DNA of 64,000 nt from Ditibartonella apis. GTDB lineage: Bacteria > Pseudomonadota > Alphaproteobacteria > Rhizobiales > Rhizobiaceae. This document shows, one piece after another, positions 8,480 through 17,406 of the stretch. Location: positions 124,001-188,000 of the forward strand of contig NZ_LXYU01000004.1 in NCBI RefSeq assembly GCF_001952075.1. Reading direction: 5' to 3'. The translations under genes were made by a program, and so were the position numbers. The notes beneath the pieces are model-generated. The model worked only from the letters and a program-made list of their open reading frames with translations. It did not search any database and was not told where the DNA came from. How positions within the stretch are numbered: position 1 is the first letter of the stretch; each line of letters starts with the position of its first letter.

Positions 8480-9278
8480 AGCCAAGTTGGAACAGTTCTA
8501 TAATCTAGGATTGTCACTCGAAAAGGAAGGCAAGTTCGATGAGGCTGCCGAAGCTTATCGGCAGGCACTCGAAGCAGATCCCGATGACTTTGGCGGTATA
8601 AAAGTAAGGCTTGCCTCTATCAATCGCGGTGAAACGCCGAAAACCGCTTCCAAAGCTTATGTCACAACCTTGTTTGATCAAAACGCCGATATGTTCGATT
8701 ATATTCTTGTTGATCAACTAGGCTATGATGTTCCGTTGCAGTTACGCGAACAGCTTTTAAAAGTTTTTCCTGATGTGACTTATGAGAAGATGCTTGATTT
8801 AGGCTGCGGTACTGGTCTTTCAGCAGATGCTCTTGATGACTTGACAAGCGACAAGACGGGTGTTGATCTTTCCGAGAATATGATCGAGATTGCCCATGAA
8901 AAGGGCGATTACCAACATTTGTTTGTGGGCGATGCCGTAGAATTTGTTACACGTTCCAATGAAGAGTGGAATTTGATTATTGCAACCGATGTTCTGCCTT
9001 ATATGGGCGATATCAATGTGTTTTTTGACAAACTATCCCACCGCCTTGCCCCCAAAGGCATTTTCGGCTTTTCGACAGAAACACTCACTGACAGAGCCTT
9101 TGACGGGAGTGACTATAAAGTAGGGCCGCACCAACGTTTTGCACATCATGAAAATTACATCAGAAAAGAACTGGTAAAAAACGGTATGGAATGCGTGAGC
9201 GTTAATAACATTGTTGTTCGCGCCGAGCAGGGAGAACCTGTACACGGGCAATTGTTTGTAGCGCAAAAGAGATCATGA
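8463..9278 (+). CDS. TPR-containing class I SAM-dependent methyltransferase
   Basis: A 271-residue protein with a tetratricopeptide repeat (residues ~5-38, AEAYRQALEADPDD) followed by a class I methyltransferase. SAM motif I is LDLGCGTGLSADAL near residue 110, followed by GVDLSENMIEIA. Methylated substrate unknown. I start it at the GTG at 8463, preceded by GAAAGAAG at 8445-8452, which overlaps the transporter gene by 17 bases. An upstream in-frame codon at 8430 would need a 50-base overlap and adds unrelated residues. This TPR-methyltransferase arrangement occurs widely in Rhizobiales. Confidence 0.85.
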   Translation: MAKTNKAKLEQFYNLGLSLEKEGKFDEAAEAYRQALEADPDDFGGIKVRLASINRGETPKTASKAYVTTLFDQNADMFDYILVDQLGYDVPLQLREQLLKVFPDVTYEKMLDLGCGTGLSADALDDLTSDKTGVDLSENMIEIAHEKGDYQHLFVGDAVEFVTRSNEEWNLIIATDVLPYMGDINVFFDKLSHRLAPKGIFGFSTETLTDRAFDGSDYKVGPHQRFAHHENYIRKELVKNGMECVSVNNIVVRAEQGEPVHGQLFVAQKRS

Positions 9279-9733
9279 GCTTCATCACTCTGAAGGCTCT
9301 CGATAAGCTATTATGCTTTTGTCACGAATGATGCATGATTGATGATGGGATGAGAACGGAATTTTATTTTCCCAAATGACAATTTCGCAAGCATCAGTGT
9401 TTTCGTGGGTATGATCGTTGAATTATTGGTTATTGTCTTGAATGAATGCGGGCGATAAACCGGCGAACATTAAAAGATTTGATGGAAACAAAAGAACCCG
9501 AACTTTTCTCACACGGGTTTCCGAATGTAGTGGGCAAGGAAATCCACGAATACTGCAAAGCACCGAGATGTTCCAATGTCTAAAACAGCGTTTGGAACGA
9601 ATTGTCGGATCGGGGTGACGGCTTTCCATTTCGTTACGGTTTCGAGTTTTACAAAATTGCGTTCGAAATGTCTTGATCAATATTTCAAAGTTACAATTCT
9701 AAACTTCTGTCATTGAATTTTAAAATTTTTGGA
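9279..9733. other. intergenic region before the ilvI leader
   Basis: About 450 bases with no supported gene. It holds an inverted repeat at 9570-9598 (GTTCCAA/TTGGAAC, 15-base loop) and another at about 9498-9523 (AACCCG/CGGGTT); neither is followed by a T-run. A minus-strand frame at 9423-9680 has no recognisable family features and I do not call it. A very short plus-strand frame rich in Ile, Leu and Val is listed separately. Confidence 0.6.
9411..9458 (+). other. branched-chain-rich mini-ORF, possible second leader peptide
   Basis: ATG to TAA encodes MIVELLVIVLNECGR, with eight Ile/Leu/Val among residues 2-10. The composition is what a regulatory leader peptide for the ilv genes would have. 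However, there is no clear ribosome site and no T-tailed terminator close behind, and another leader candidate sits much nearer the attenuator. It may be chance. Confidence 0.25.
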
Positions 9734-9762
9734 TTGACGATGTCTCTTCGGCATAATAATGT
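9734..9762 (+). promoter_or_regulatory. candidate promoter of the ilvIH leader
   Basis: TTGACG at 9734-9739 and TAATGT at 9757-9762 are separated by 17 bases. The -35 box is close to consensus; the -10 box is weaker. A start seven to eight bases after the -10 box would fall at or one base before the ATG of the leader peptide at 9770, giving a leaderless transcript. Inferred from sequence only. Confidence 0.5.
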
Positions 9763-9769
9763 TGCCGCC

Positions 9770-9820
9770 ATGAAACAGATTATTCTAGTAGTGCGAACGC
9801 GTATGGGGCAAATGGTATAA
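9770..9820 (+). CDS. ilvI leader peptide (attenuation)
   Basis: A 16-residue peptide, MKQIILVVRTRMGQMV, ends in TAA at 9818-9820. The consecutive Ile-Ile-Leu-Val-Val codons at positions 4-8 are the products of the pathway controlled downstream, as expected for a ribosome-stalling leader. There is no Shine-Dalgarno sequence before the ATG, and a promoter-like sequence sits so close that translation would be leaderless. The stop codon lies within the first small hairpin of the leader, just before the terminator. The trp leader of Sinorhizobium meliloti is a known leaderless example in the same order. This frame is too short for ordinary gene callers. Confidence 0.7.
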   Translation: MKQIILVVRTRMGQMV

Positions 9821-9875
9821 CCATTCGGCTAATAGCCACTCATACGCGAAACAGGCTCCCTCGGGGGCCTTTTTT
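9798..9875 (+). terminator. transcription attenuator upstream of ilvI
   Basis: CGCGTATG at 9798-9805, inside the leader peptide, is exactly complementary to CATACGCG at 9841-9848. Nested between them are AATGGT/ACCATT (9811-9825) and GGCT/AGCC (9827-9837). A separate GC-rich stem GGCTCC/GGGGCC (9854-9869, loop CTCG) runs straight into six T residues at 9870-9875, a classic intrinsic terminator only 35 bases before ilvI. GGGGC at 9805-9809 could instead pair with GCTCC at 9855-9859 as an antiterminator. Confidence 0.72.
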
Positions 9876-9910
9876 ATTACCTTATTGAATGCAGTCGACG
9901 AGTAGGAAAA

Positions 9911-11710
9911 ATGAAAGAAGAACCAAAACCAAAAGACAGTTTCGATGGAAAAGCAATGTCTGGTGCGGAAATAGTAGTGCAAGCGCTTATCGATCAAGGC
10001 GTCAAGCATGTTTTCGGCTATCCGGGCGGAGCCGTTCTTCCGATTTTTGACGAGATTTATCAGCAAGGTTCATTTAGACATATTCTCGTTCGCCATGAAC
10101 AAGCCGCTGGTCATGCAGCAGAGGGCTACGCCCGCAGTACCGGTAGAGCCGGCGTTATGTTGGTGACTTCCGGTCCGGGCGCTACAAATACCGTTACGGC
10201 ATTGCAAGATGCTTTGATGGATTCTATTCCGCTTGTCTGTTTTTCGGGGCAAGTGCCCACAACGCTGATCGGTACAGATGGTTTTCAGGAAGCCGACACT
10301 GTCGGAATTACCCGCCCGTGCACGAAACATAACTGGTTGGTAAAAGACGTAAACGACCTTGCCCGCATTATTCATGAAGCTTTCTATATTGCCCAAACGG
10401 GACGACCTGGACCGGTTCTCATTGATATTCCAAAGGATGTTCAATTTGCGTCGGGAATTTATACCGCACCGCGTTCTATGCCACGTCAGAGCTATCGTCC
10501 TCAGCTTGATGGAAACAGAAAAGCGATTGAATACGCCGTATCATTGCTTGCTGAAGCGAAGAAGCCGGTTATCTATACCGGTGGCGGGGTTATTTCTTCA
10601 GGAAATGATGCTGTAAAATTCCTCCGTGAGCTTGTTGCTCTTGGAGATTTCCCTATTACATCAACGCTTATGGGGCTGGGAGCCTATCCTGCATCAGGAA
10701 AGAACTGGCTTGGCATGCTTGGCATGCACGGAACCTATGAAGCCAATATGACAATGCATGATTGCGATGTAATGTTGGCAATCGGTGCACGTTTTGATGA
10801 CCGTATTACCGGTCGTCTTGATGCTTTTGCACCAAATGCAAGGATTATTCATATTGATATCGATCCTTCATCAATCAACAAAACCGTGCAGGTCGAAGTG
10901 CCGATTGTTGGTGATGTCGCACATGTTTTGGAAAATATGGTAATCGGTTTGCGTGCTGTAAAGCCGGTACCAGACGAACAGGCAAGAAAAGCATGGTGGG
11001 ATGAAATCAACCACTGGAGGGCACGCAATTGCCTGGCTTATAAGCACAGGTCCGATGTCATCATGCCGCAATATGCGATAAAGCGGCTTTATGAACTGAC
11101 AAAAGACAAGAAGGCATATATCACTACAGAAGTTGGCCAACACCAGATGTGGACAGCGCAGTATTATGGTTTTGAGGAACCCCGCCACTTCATGACATCC
11201 GGTGGATCGGGTACTATGGGTTACGGTTTTCCCGCTTCGATCGGTGTGCAAATTGCCCATCCCGACGCATTGGTTGTTTGTGTTGCGGGCGATGCGTCAA
11301 TTCAGATGAACATTCAGGAATTGGCAACAGCAATGCAACATAAAACACCCGTCAAGGTATTCATACTAAACAACCATTATATGGGAATGGTGCGTCAATG
11401 GCAGCAACTTCTCCATGGAAACAGGTTGTCGAATTCCTACACTGATGCCATGCCGGATTTTGTAAAACTCGCCGAGGCTTATGGAGCCGTCGGTATCAGA
11501 TGTTCAAAACCGGAAGAACTCGATGGGAAAATCAAAGAAATGCTTGAATGCGATAAGCCGGTTTTCTTTGACTGTGTAGTTGCCAAGCAGGAAAATTGTT
11601 TCCCGATGATTCCATCGGGTAGGGCTCATAACGATATGCTTCTTCCTGATGAAGCCAATGATGAATCAATTCAGAATGCCATTGATGCAAAAGGTCGCTC
11701 GCTCGTATAA
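9911..11710 (+). CDS. ilvI: acetolactate synthase large (catalytic) subunit
   Basis: This thiamine-diphosphate and FAD enzyme makes 2-acetolactate or 2-aceto-2-hydroxybutyrate, the first common step to valine, leucine and isoleucine. The 599-residue protein has the three expected domains. The catalytic glutamate sits near residue 62 in VRHEQAAGHAAEGYAR, the FAD/central domain includes ARFDDRITG near 295, and the thiamine-binding motif is GDASIQMNIQEL near 459, ending with NNHYMGMVRQWQ. The second motif usually begins GDGS; here it is GDAS. The ATG at 9911 follows AGTAGGAAAA. ilvH follows after eight bases, and a leader-peptide attenuator precedes the gene. Confidence 0.97.
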   Translation: MKEEPKPKDSFDGKAMSGAEIVVQALIDQGVKHVFGYPGGAVLPIFDEIYQQGSFRHILVRHEQAAGHAAEGYARSTGRAGVMLVTSGPGATNTVTALQDALMDSIPLVCFSGQVPTTLIGTDGFQEADTVGITRPCTKHNWLVKDVNDLARIIHEAFYIAQTGRPGPVLIDIPKDVQFASGIYTAPRSMPRQSYRPQLDGNRKAIEYAVSLLAEAKKPVIYTGGGVISSGNDAVKFLRELVALGDFPITSTLMGLGAYPASGKNWLGMLGMHGTYEANMTMHDCDVMLAIGARFDDRITGRLDAFAPNARIIHIDIDPSSINKTVQVEVPIVGDVAHVLENMVIGLRAVKPVPDEQARKAWWDEINHWRARNCLAYKHRSDVIMPQYAIKRLYELTKDKKAYITTEVGQHQMWTAQYYGFEEPRHFMTSGGSGTMGYGFPASIGVQIAHPDALVVCVAGDASIQMNIQELATAMQHKTPVKVFILNNHYMGMVRQWQQLLHGNRLSNSYTDAMPDFVKLAEAYGAVGIRCSKPEELDGKIKEMLECDKPVFFDCVVAKQENCFPMIPSGRAHNDMLLPDEANDESIQNAIDAKGRSLV

Positions 11711-11718
11711 GGGATAAG

Positions 11719-12294
11719 ATGATGAACGCACAGAATTTAAGTTTTGGCTCGGCTTATTTTATCGAGCCGAATAATGACCCGATGGAAACACATATGCTTG
11801 CAGTTCTCGTTGATAACGAACCGGGCGTGCTTGCCCGTGTTATCGGGATGTTTTCGGGACGCGGCTATAATATTGAAAGCTTGACAGTTTCCGAAACGGA
11901 ACACGCTGAAAAGCTCTCCCGTATTACGGTTGTGACACGGGCGACACCACAAGTCCTTAACCAGATTCGTCATCAATTGGAACGCATTATACCGGTTCAT
12001 CGTGTGGTCGATCTTACTGTTCGTGCACGCGAACAGGGGCAAGACGGGCCTATCGAGCGGGAATTGGCGCTTATCAAAGTGGCGGGAGAAGGTGCCGATC
12101 GTGTGGAAGCTTTGCGTTTGGCCGAGGCCTTTCATGCCAAGGTGATTGACGCGACAGTTGAACATTTTATTTTCGAAATTACCGGCCGTTCCGCAAAGGT
12201 TGATCAGTTTATCTCGATTATGGAACCATTGGGATTGGTTGAAATATGCCGTACCGGTGTTTCGGCTATGAACCGTGGTCCGGAAGGTATGTGA
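11719..12294 (+). CDS. ilvH: acetolactate synthase small (regulatory) subunit
   Basis: IlvH binds valine through its ACT domain and gives feedback control to IlvI. The 191-residue product has an N-terminal ACT domain (HMLAVLVDNEPGVLARV, then GRGYNIESLTV) and the C-terminal half typical of the family (ELALIKVAGEG, ending near PLGLVEICRTGVSAMNRG). It starts at an ATG pair behind AAGGGATAAG, eight bases after ilvI, so the two are cotranscribed. A strong terminator follows the gene. Confidence 0.96.
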   Translation: MMNAQNLSFGSAYFIEPNNDPMETHMLAVLVDNEPGVLARVIGMFSGRGYNIESLTVSETEHAEKLSRITVVTRATPQVLNQIRHQLERIIPVHRVVDLTVRAREQGQDGPIERELALIKVAGEGADRVEALRLAEAFHAKVIDATVEHFIFEITGRSAKVDQFISIMEPLGLVEICRTGVSAMNRGPEGM

Positions 12295-12326
12295 TAACGA
12301 AAAGCCAACCGATAAATGAAATTGAA

Positions 12327-12356
12327 GGTCGCTACCGCAAGGTGGCGGCCTTTTTT
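12327..12356 (+). terminator. intrinsic terminator after ilvIH
   Basis: A ten-base-pair stem, GGTCGCTACC/GGTGGCGGCC (counting G-T pairs), closes a GCAA tetraloop and runs into six T residues. It ends the ilvIH transcript before the convergent nitronate monooxygenase gene. Confidence 0.92.
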
Positions 12357-12375
12357 GATTTTTAAAACGTGATCT

Positions 12376-13449
12376 TTAAGACAATTGCATAGCCTGAAGA
12401 AATTCTTTTCTGAGGCAAGCAACTAATTTCTTTGCGTCCATCGGTCGGGAAAAAGGAGCACCTTGTCCTGCCCAATAAGCACCGAATCCGAAGTCGTGTT
12501 TTTCTTTGGCAAGACCGGCAATTTGTTTTGCCGCGTCATAGGCATAAGGATATGGAGGCACGTCTTTATCCGGCAGATGTCGGGTAAAATCGACAAAAGA
12601 ATTATAAAGTGCACGCGCTGGCCGTCCCGAGAAAGTACGGGTCATGACTGTATGATATGCGGATTGACTGGCGAGAGTTTGTTTATACCCTTTATCGGCT
12701 TGTGATTGGGGGCAAGCAATAAAAGCTGTTCCCATTTGCACGGCGCTTGCACCTGCTCTTATGCATTCTGCAATATCCTGACCATCCATTAATCCCCCGG
12801 CTGCAACGACAGGGATAGAAAGATTTTCCAAAATTATCTTTAAAAGCTGTTTGAGCGAAAGACCCGAGTCCGCTAAATTTTCATCAAACACCCCGCGATG
12901 CCCGCCGGCTTCATATCCTTGGGCGATGATTGCATCCAAACCGGCTTTTTTAATTGCGACAGCTTCATCAAGATTGGTTGCTGTTGCTATGAGATATATT
13001 CCGGCTTGCTTCATCACCGAGATTTTATCCGGTTCAGGAAGTCCGAAATGGAAACTGACAATTGCCGGTTTTTCTTTCATAACGAGCTGAAACAGTTCGT
13101 CGTTCATATAAAAACTGCTATAAATTTCCCTTAAGTTTTGAGGTGGATCGGCATTGAAACGGTGGAATAGCGGGCTTAACTTCAAGAGCCACGCGTTATC
13201 AATTTGTTTGTCGGGTTTGATAGGCTTATGGCAAAAAAAATTGATATTAAAAGGTCGCTTGGTTACTTTTTTCAATGCTTCGATTGCATGAGATGCAGTC
13301 TCTGGCGACGATGCGCCCAAGCCCAGAGAGCCGATTGCACCATTGTTGCAGACTTCTGCGGCAAGCTCGGGCGTAGAAACTCCGGCCATGGGAGCTTGAA
13401 TAAGCGGCATGTTGATATTGAAACGATGACAAAAATCGGTATAGGACAT
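12376..13449 (-). CDS. nitronate monooxygenase family flavoprotein
   Basis: This 357-residue protein belongs to the nitronate monooxygenase (2-nitropropane dioxygenase-like) family, FMN-dependent TIM-barrel enzymes. Visible signatures are LIQAPMAGVSTPELAAEV near residue 16, AQGYEAGGHRG near 178 and VVAAGGLMDGQDIAECIRAGASAVQMGTAF in two consecutive parts near 217-245, the phosphate-binding site. Alkyl nitronate detoxification is the known activity of some members; the true substrate here cannot be settled. It is convergent with ilvIH and divergent from the helicase gene. Confidence 0.87.
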   Translation of the reverse strand: MSYTDFCHRFNINMPLIQAPMAGVSTPELAAEVCNNGAIGSLGLGASSPETASHAIEALKKVTKRPFNINFFCHKPIKPDKQIDNAWLLKLSPLFHRFNADPPQNLREIYSSFYMNDELFQLVMKEKPAIVSFHFGLPEPDKISVMKQAGIYLIATATNLDEAVAIKKAGLDAIIAQGYEAGGHRGVFDENLADSGLSLKQLLKIILENLSIPVVAAGGLMDGQDIAECIRAGASAVQMGTAFIACPQSQADKGYKQTLASQSAYHTVMTRTFSGRPARALYNSFVDFTRHLPDKDVPPYPYAYDAAKQIAGLAKEKHDFGFGAYWAGQGAPFSRPMDAKKLVACLRKEFLQAMQLS

Positions 13450-13535
13450 GTCTTCCTCCCTAAAAACACGAGCTTTGTTTTTAAAAGGACTATAATGGAC
13501 TTGCTCTGAGCCGTCGAATCCTGTTTGGATAAATT

Positions 13536-14657
13536 ATGCAATTCTCACCACAACAAGATAAAGCACTGACCAGCGTAGCAACGTGGCTTAAAAATGGTCA
13601 GTCTCAAGTTTTTCGTTTGTTTGGCTATGCGGGCACGGGGAAAACGACCTTGGCACGCTATTTTGCTGAAAGCGTTGACGGCACGGTTCAATTTGCCGCT
13701 TTCACCGGTAAAGCGGCACAGGTGTTACGCTCGAAAGGCGCAAGTAATGCGCGAACTATTCACTCTTTGATATATCGCCCAAGGGGTGAAGAAGAAGTTG
13801 CCGACGAAAATACGGGAAAAACATCAATGGCGCCGATGTTTTCACTCAATCGCCAAAGTCCGATTGCGCAGGCAAAACTTGTGGTCATTGATGAATGTTC
13901 AATGGTCGATGAACAACTCGGGCGCGATCTCATGAGTTTTGGAACTCCGATTCTTGTGTTGGGCGACCCGGGGCAATTGCCGCCGATATCAGGGGGAGGA
14001 TTTTTTACCGAACATGAACCGGATTTTCTTTTGACGGAAATTCATCGTCAGGCGCGGGATAACCCGATTATCCGTCTTGCAATGGATGTTCGTGAAGGAC
14101 GCGATATTGATTATGGCGATTATGGTGCGGCCAAAGTCATAACAAGAAAACAGGTTGACCAGAAGCTGGTTCTCGAAGCTGATCAGGTTCTCGTGGGCAT
14201 CAACAGAACACGTCGCCTTTATAATAAAAGGCTACGGGAGCTTAAAGGATTTACAGCTGACTATCCTCAATCGGGCGATAAACTTGTCTGCTTGCGCAAT
14301 GATCCTGCAAAAGGCCTGTTGAACGGATCGTTGTGGAAAGTGATGACTGCATCCAAGGAAACTGTAAAACCCGGAATCAGTTTGCTGGTAACTCCGGAAG
14401 ATGACGATCGTGGTGTTGCAAAGATAAAGTTGTTGAAAGCGGTTTTTGATGATCCGGAAAGCGAAATATCATGGCAAATGAAGCGCCGTTATGATGATTT
14501 TGACTATGGCTATGCATTGACCGTTCATAAAGCCCAAGGTTCTCAATGGGATAATGTTGTATTGTTTGACGAAAGTTTTGCCTTTCGTGATACACGCGAA
14601 CGTTGGCTCTACACGGCAATTACCCGTGCAGCAGAACAATTAACAATTGTAAGATAA
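13536..14657 (+). CDS. RecD-like ATP-dependent DNA helicase / AAA family ATPase
   Basis: A 373-residue superfamily 1 helicase. Walker A is LFGYAGTGKTTLA near residue 30, Walker B VVIDECSMVD near 115, motif III GDPGQLPPISGGGFF near 148, and the C-terminal UvrD_C_2 region carries ALTVHKAQGSQW near 328 and YTAITRAAEQL at the end. It is much shorter than RecD of RecBCD and lacks the RecB-binding N-terminus, so it is a stand-alone RecD2/Dda-like protein. Its role in repair or replication restart is inferred. Such genes are common in Rhizobiales. Confidence 0.87.
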   Translation: MQFSPQQDKALTSVATWLKNGQSQVFRLFGYAGTGKTTLARYFAESVDGTVQFAAFTGKAAQVLRSKGASNARTIHSLIYRPRGEEEVADENTGKTSMAPMFSLNRQSPIAQAKLVVIDECSMVDEQLGRDLMSFGTPILVLGDPGQLPPISGGGFFTEHEPDFLLTEIHRQARDNPIIRLAMDVREGRDIDYGDYGAAKVITRKQVDQKLVLEADQVLVGINRTRRLYNKRLRELKGFTADYPQSGDKLVCLRNDPAKGLLNGSLWKVMTASKETVKPGISLLVTPEDDDRGVAKIKLLKAVFDDPESEISWQMKRRYDDFDYGYALTVHKAQGSQWDNVVLFDESFAFRDTRERWLYTAITRAAEQLTIVR

Positions 14658-14735
14658 TCACTTCTTCTGATAAATATTAAGTGCTGTTATTTGAAATAAA
14701 ATAACAAGTTATTGATGGCTATGAGGAGAATAATC

Positions 14736-15503
14736 ATGCGGGTGAAAGACAAAGTTGCAATCGTCACCGGTGGTGCAAAAGGTTTGGGCGAGGCGACATC
14801 ACGTCTTCTTGCCAAAGAAGGTGCAAAGGTTGTTTTAACCGATCTTGATGAAGTTCAAGGCTTGAAGGTTGAACAGGCAATCAAAAAAGCCGGCGGTACC
14901 GCGAAATATATGAAGCACGACGTTTCCAAGGAAGAACAATGGAAAAAGGTCGTTGACGACACAGTCAGTCTCTTCGGTCGGTTAGATATTCTGGTAAATA
15001 ACGCCGGTGTCGGGCATTCTGCTTCAGCAGAAGATGAAACGCTCGAAAAATGGCGGTTTCTGCAGTCGATCAATCTTGATGCGGTTTTTCTTGGCACCCG
15101 TGAAGCTATACGCGTGATGAAATCTCAAAAGAGCGGTTCGATTATCAATTTGTCGTCGATCGAAGGCTTGGTAGGAGATCCGACGCTTGCTGCTTATAAT
15201 GCAAGTAAAGGCGGGGTTCGATTGTTCACCAAGTCTGCAGCATTACACTGCGCAAAGTCCGGTTACGGTATACGCGTCAATTCGGTCCATCCGGGTTATA
15301 TCTGGACGCCGATGGTAGAAGAAAGTGCCAAAGAAAGTGGCGACGTTGAGGAAAGAAAAGCAGCCTTGACTGCTCTTCACCCGATCGGAAAATTGGGTAC
15401 GCCTGATGATATTGCTTATGGCATTCTTTATCTTGCTTCCGATGAATCGGGTTTTGTTACCGGTTCGGAACTGGTTATTGATGGCGGCTATACTGCTCAA
15501 TAA
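14736..15503 (+). CDS. short-chain dehydrogenase/reductase (SDR)
   Basis: A classical 255-residue SDR. The cofactor motif TGGAKGLG is at residues ~11-18, NNAG near 90, and the catalytic Ser-Tyr-Lys triad is visible (INLSS near 140, then YNASK near 155). An aspartate after the second strand (LTDLDE) suggests NAD(H) rather than NADP(H). The substrate is not recognisable; sugar, steroid or cyclic alcohol dehydrogenases all look like this. I chose the ATG at 14736 because GAGGAG lies at 14723-14728, the right distance; earlier in-frame codons add eight unrelated residues. Confidence 0.88.
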   Translation: MRVKDKVAIVTGGAKGLGEATSRLLAKEGAKVVLTDLDEVQGLKVEQAIKKAGGTAKYMKHDVSKEEQWKKVVDDTVSLFGRLDILVNNAGVGHSASAEDETLEKWRFLQSINLDAVFLGTREAIRVMKSQKSGSIINLSSIEGLVGDPTLAAYNASKGGVRLFTKSAALHCAKSGYGIRVNSVHPGYIWTPMVEESAKESGDVEERKAALTALHPIGKLGTPDDIAYGILYLASDESGFVTGSELVIDGGYTAQ

Positions 15504-15683
15504 AATAGTCTGTCGCGTGGCGAGAATTCTATGCTTATTTTGATGGAGCAGCCTCCAAGGCTGATGACAAGGATGTCGAGATCTTTTCGACATGCACCCG
15601 ATTTAGAGTTTAGAGGTTTTAACGAATAGAAGTATAGTTATTTATCAATTTTCACATTACTCAGATTGCGATTGTTGATCGCC

Positions 15684-15721
15684 AAAAAAACGCCCATCGC
15701 AAAACATTGCGATGGGCGTTT
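15684..15721 (-). terminator. intrinsic terminator after gltA (probably bidirectional)
   Basis: A 14-base-pair stem, AAACGCCCATCGCA/TGCGATGGGCGTTT, is flanked by an A-run on one side. Read leftwards it gives seven T residues after the stem, ending the gltA transcript. It lies 180 bases after the SDR gene and may serve that strand too, though with a poorer T-run. Confidence 0.88.
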
Positions 15722-15753
15722 AATTTTTAATTCAACGGCTATTTCGTTGAAAA

Positions 15754-17046
15754 CTATTTGCGTTCGTTGATAGGAACATAGTCGCGGCGTGCAGCACCGG
15801 TATAAAGCTGACGCGGACGGCCAATTTTCTGTGCCGGATCCTCGATCATTTCTTTCCATTGAGCAACCCAGCCGACGCACCGTGCCAAGGCAAACAGAAC
15901 CGTGAACATATCGGTCGGGAATCCCAAAGCTTTCAATGTAATGCCGGAATAGAAATCAACATTCGGATAGAGCTTCTTCTCGATGAAATATTCGTCGTTA
16001 AGAGCGATGTGTTCGAGTTCCATAGCGATGTCGAGAAGCGGATCATCTTTGATGCCAAGTTCGGTTAGAACTTCATGACATGTTTTCTGCATGATTTTTG
16101 CGCGCGGATCATAGTTTTTATAGACGCGGTGCCCGAATCCCATCAGGCGGAAAGGATCATTTTTATCCTTGGCGCGGGCAATAAATTCCGGAATTCTATC
16201 AACCGAACCGATTTCCTGAAGCATTTTCAGGCAGGCTTCGTTCGCACCGCCATGAGCAGGGCCCCATAAACAGGCAACGCCTGCGGCGATACATGCAAAC
16301 GGGTTGGCACCCGAAGAACCGGCAAGACGAACAGTCGATGTCGAAGCGTTCTGTTCATGGTCGGCATGAAGAATGAAGATGCGGTCCATGGCGCGTGCCA
16401 GTACCGGATTAACTTTATATTCCTCACAAGGAACAGCAAAACACATGCGCAGGAAGTTGGCCGCATAGCCCAAATCGTTGCGCGGGTATACAAACGGTTG
16501 GCCGATTGAATATTTATAAGCCATTGCAGCCAATGTTGGCACTTTCGAGATCAACCGGATTGATGCGATCATCCTTTGACGCGGATCAGAGATATCAAGT
16601 GAATCATGATAGAAAGCCGACATTGCACCAAGGCATGCAACCATCACAGCCATCGGGTGTGAATCACGACGAAAACCATGAAAGAAGCGCGAAAACTGTT
16701 CGTGAACCATAGTGTGTTCGCGTACCGTACGGTCGAAATATTCTTTTTGTTTTTTACTTGGAAGTTCACCATAAAGAAGCAGGTAACAGGTTTCCAAGAA
16801 GTCGCCCTGGTCGGCGAGCTGGTCAATCGGATAGCCACGGTAAAGCAATACGCCTGCATTACCATCAATATAGGTGATTTTGGATTCACAAGAAGCTGTT
16901 GATGTAAAACCCGGATCGTAAGTGAATGTTCCGGTTTCTTTATAGAGCGGAGCAATTTCAATGACATCCGGTCCCATAGTACCTTTACGAACTGGAAGTT
17001 CGATGCTTTTACCATCAACGGTTATATGTGCTTTATTATCTTTCAT
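15754..17046 (-). CDS. gltA: citrate synthase
   Basis: Citrate synthase condenses oxaloacetate with acetyl-CoA to start the TCA cycle. The 430-residue protein is the hexameric type found in Gram-negative bacteria, with the N-terminal beta domain ([13 protein letters not shown]). Catalytic residues are visible at the usual positions: His in [10 protein letters not shown] near 265, His in [14 protein letters not shown] near 306 and Asp in NVDFYSG near 362. The ATG is preceded by AAAGGGAAG. It is a single-gene unit with its own terminator. Confidence 0.98.
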   Translation of the reverse strand: MKDNKAHITVDGKSIELPVRKGTMGPDVIEIAPLYKETGTFTYDPGFTSTASCESKITYIDGNAGVLLYRGYPIDQLADQGDFLETCYLLLYGELPSKKQKEYFDRTVREHTMVHEQFSRFFHGFRRDSHPMAVMVACLGAMSAFYHDSLDISDPRQRMIASIRLISKVPTLAAMAYKYSIGQPFVYPRNDLGYAANFLRMCFAVPCEEYKVNPVLARAMDRIFILHADHEQNASTSTVRLAGSSGANPFACIAAGVACLWGPAHGGANEACLKMLQEIGSVDRIPEFIARAKDKNDPFRLMGFGHRVYKNYDPRAKIMQKTCHEVLTELGIKDDPLLDIAMELEHIALNDEYFIEKKLYPNVDFYSGITLKALGFPTDMFTVLFALARCVGWVAQWKEMIEDPAQKIGRPRQLYTGAARRDYVPINERK

Positions 17047-17327
17047 GTGTCTTCCCTTTCAGACCCTCCACCCCACAAACGATGAGGTACCGCGTTCATA
17101 TTACAGGTAATGACTGCGGCTCATGTCCAATGCCTGTGTTATTTTCCAGATTATCCGAAAAGCAGAGTCTTGCAATCGTTAAGTTGTCTATTTTTGCGTT
17201 ACCGGTGTCAATCTTGTGTGATTCAGGCTTGTGTGATTCAAACGGACTGACGTGATCAAGCAGGGAAGTATTGCGGTTAACAGACAGTTTTGTTAAAGAG
17301 AGTTCGCCGGCATTCAAACTTTTTTGA
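17047..17327. other. gltA upstream region with a short direct repeat
   Basis: About 280 bases between gltA and the gltX terminator, both reading left. The only structure I see is a near-tandem repeat, CTTGTGTGATTCA, twice around 17212-17240. It would lie in the gltA promoter region. No gene is supported. Confidence 0.45.
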
Positions 17328-17364
17328 TAAAAAATGCCACAGCTTATTCAGAAAAAGCTGTGGC
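17328..17364 (-). terminator. intrinsic terminator after gltX
   Basis: TGCCACAGCTT at 17335-17345 pairs with AAGCTGTGGCA at 17354-17364. Read leftwards the 11-base-pair stem is followed by six T residues, fitting the end of the gltX transcript. Confidence 0.9.
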
Positions 17365-17406
17365 ACATAATGTAAATTATCAGGCAGGCTTATTCAGCTG
17401 CGTTTT

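Noticed and set aside
9423-9680. 85-codon minus-strand frame in the ilv upstream region
   Set aside because: No signal, motif or ribosome site; composition looks like random basic sequence.
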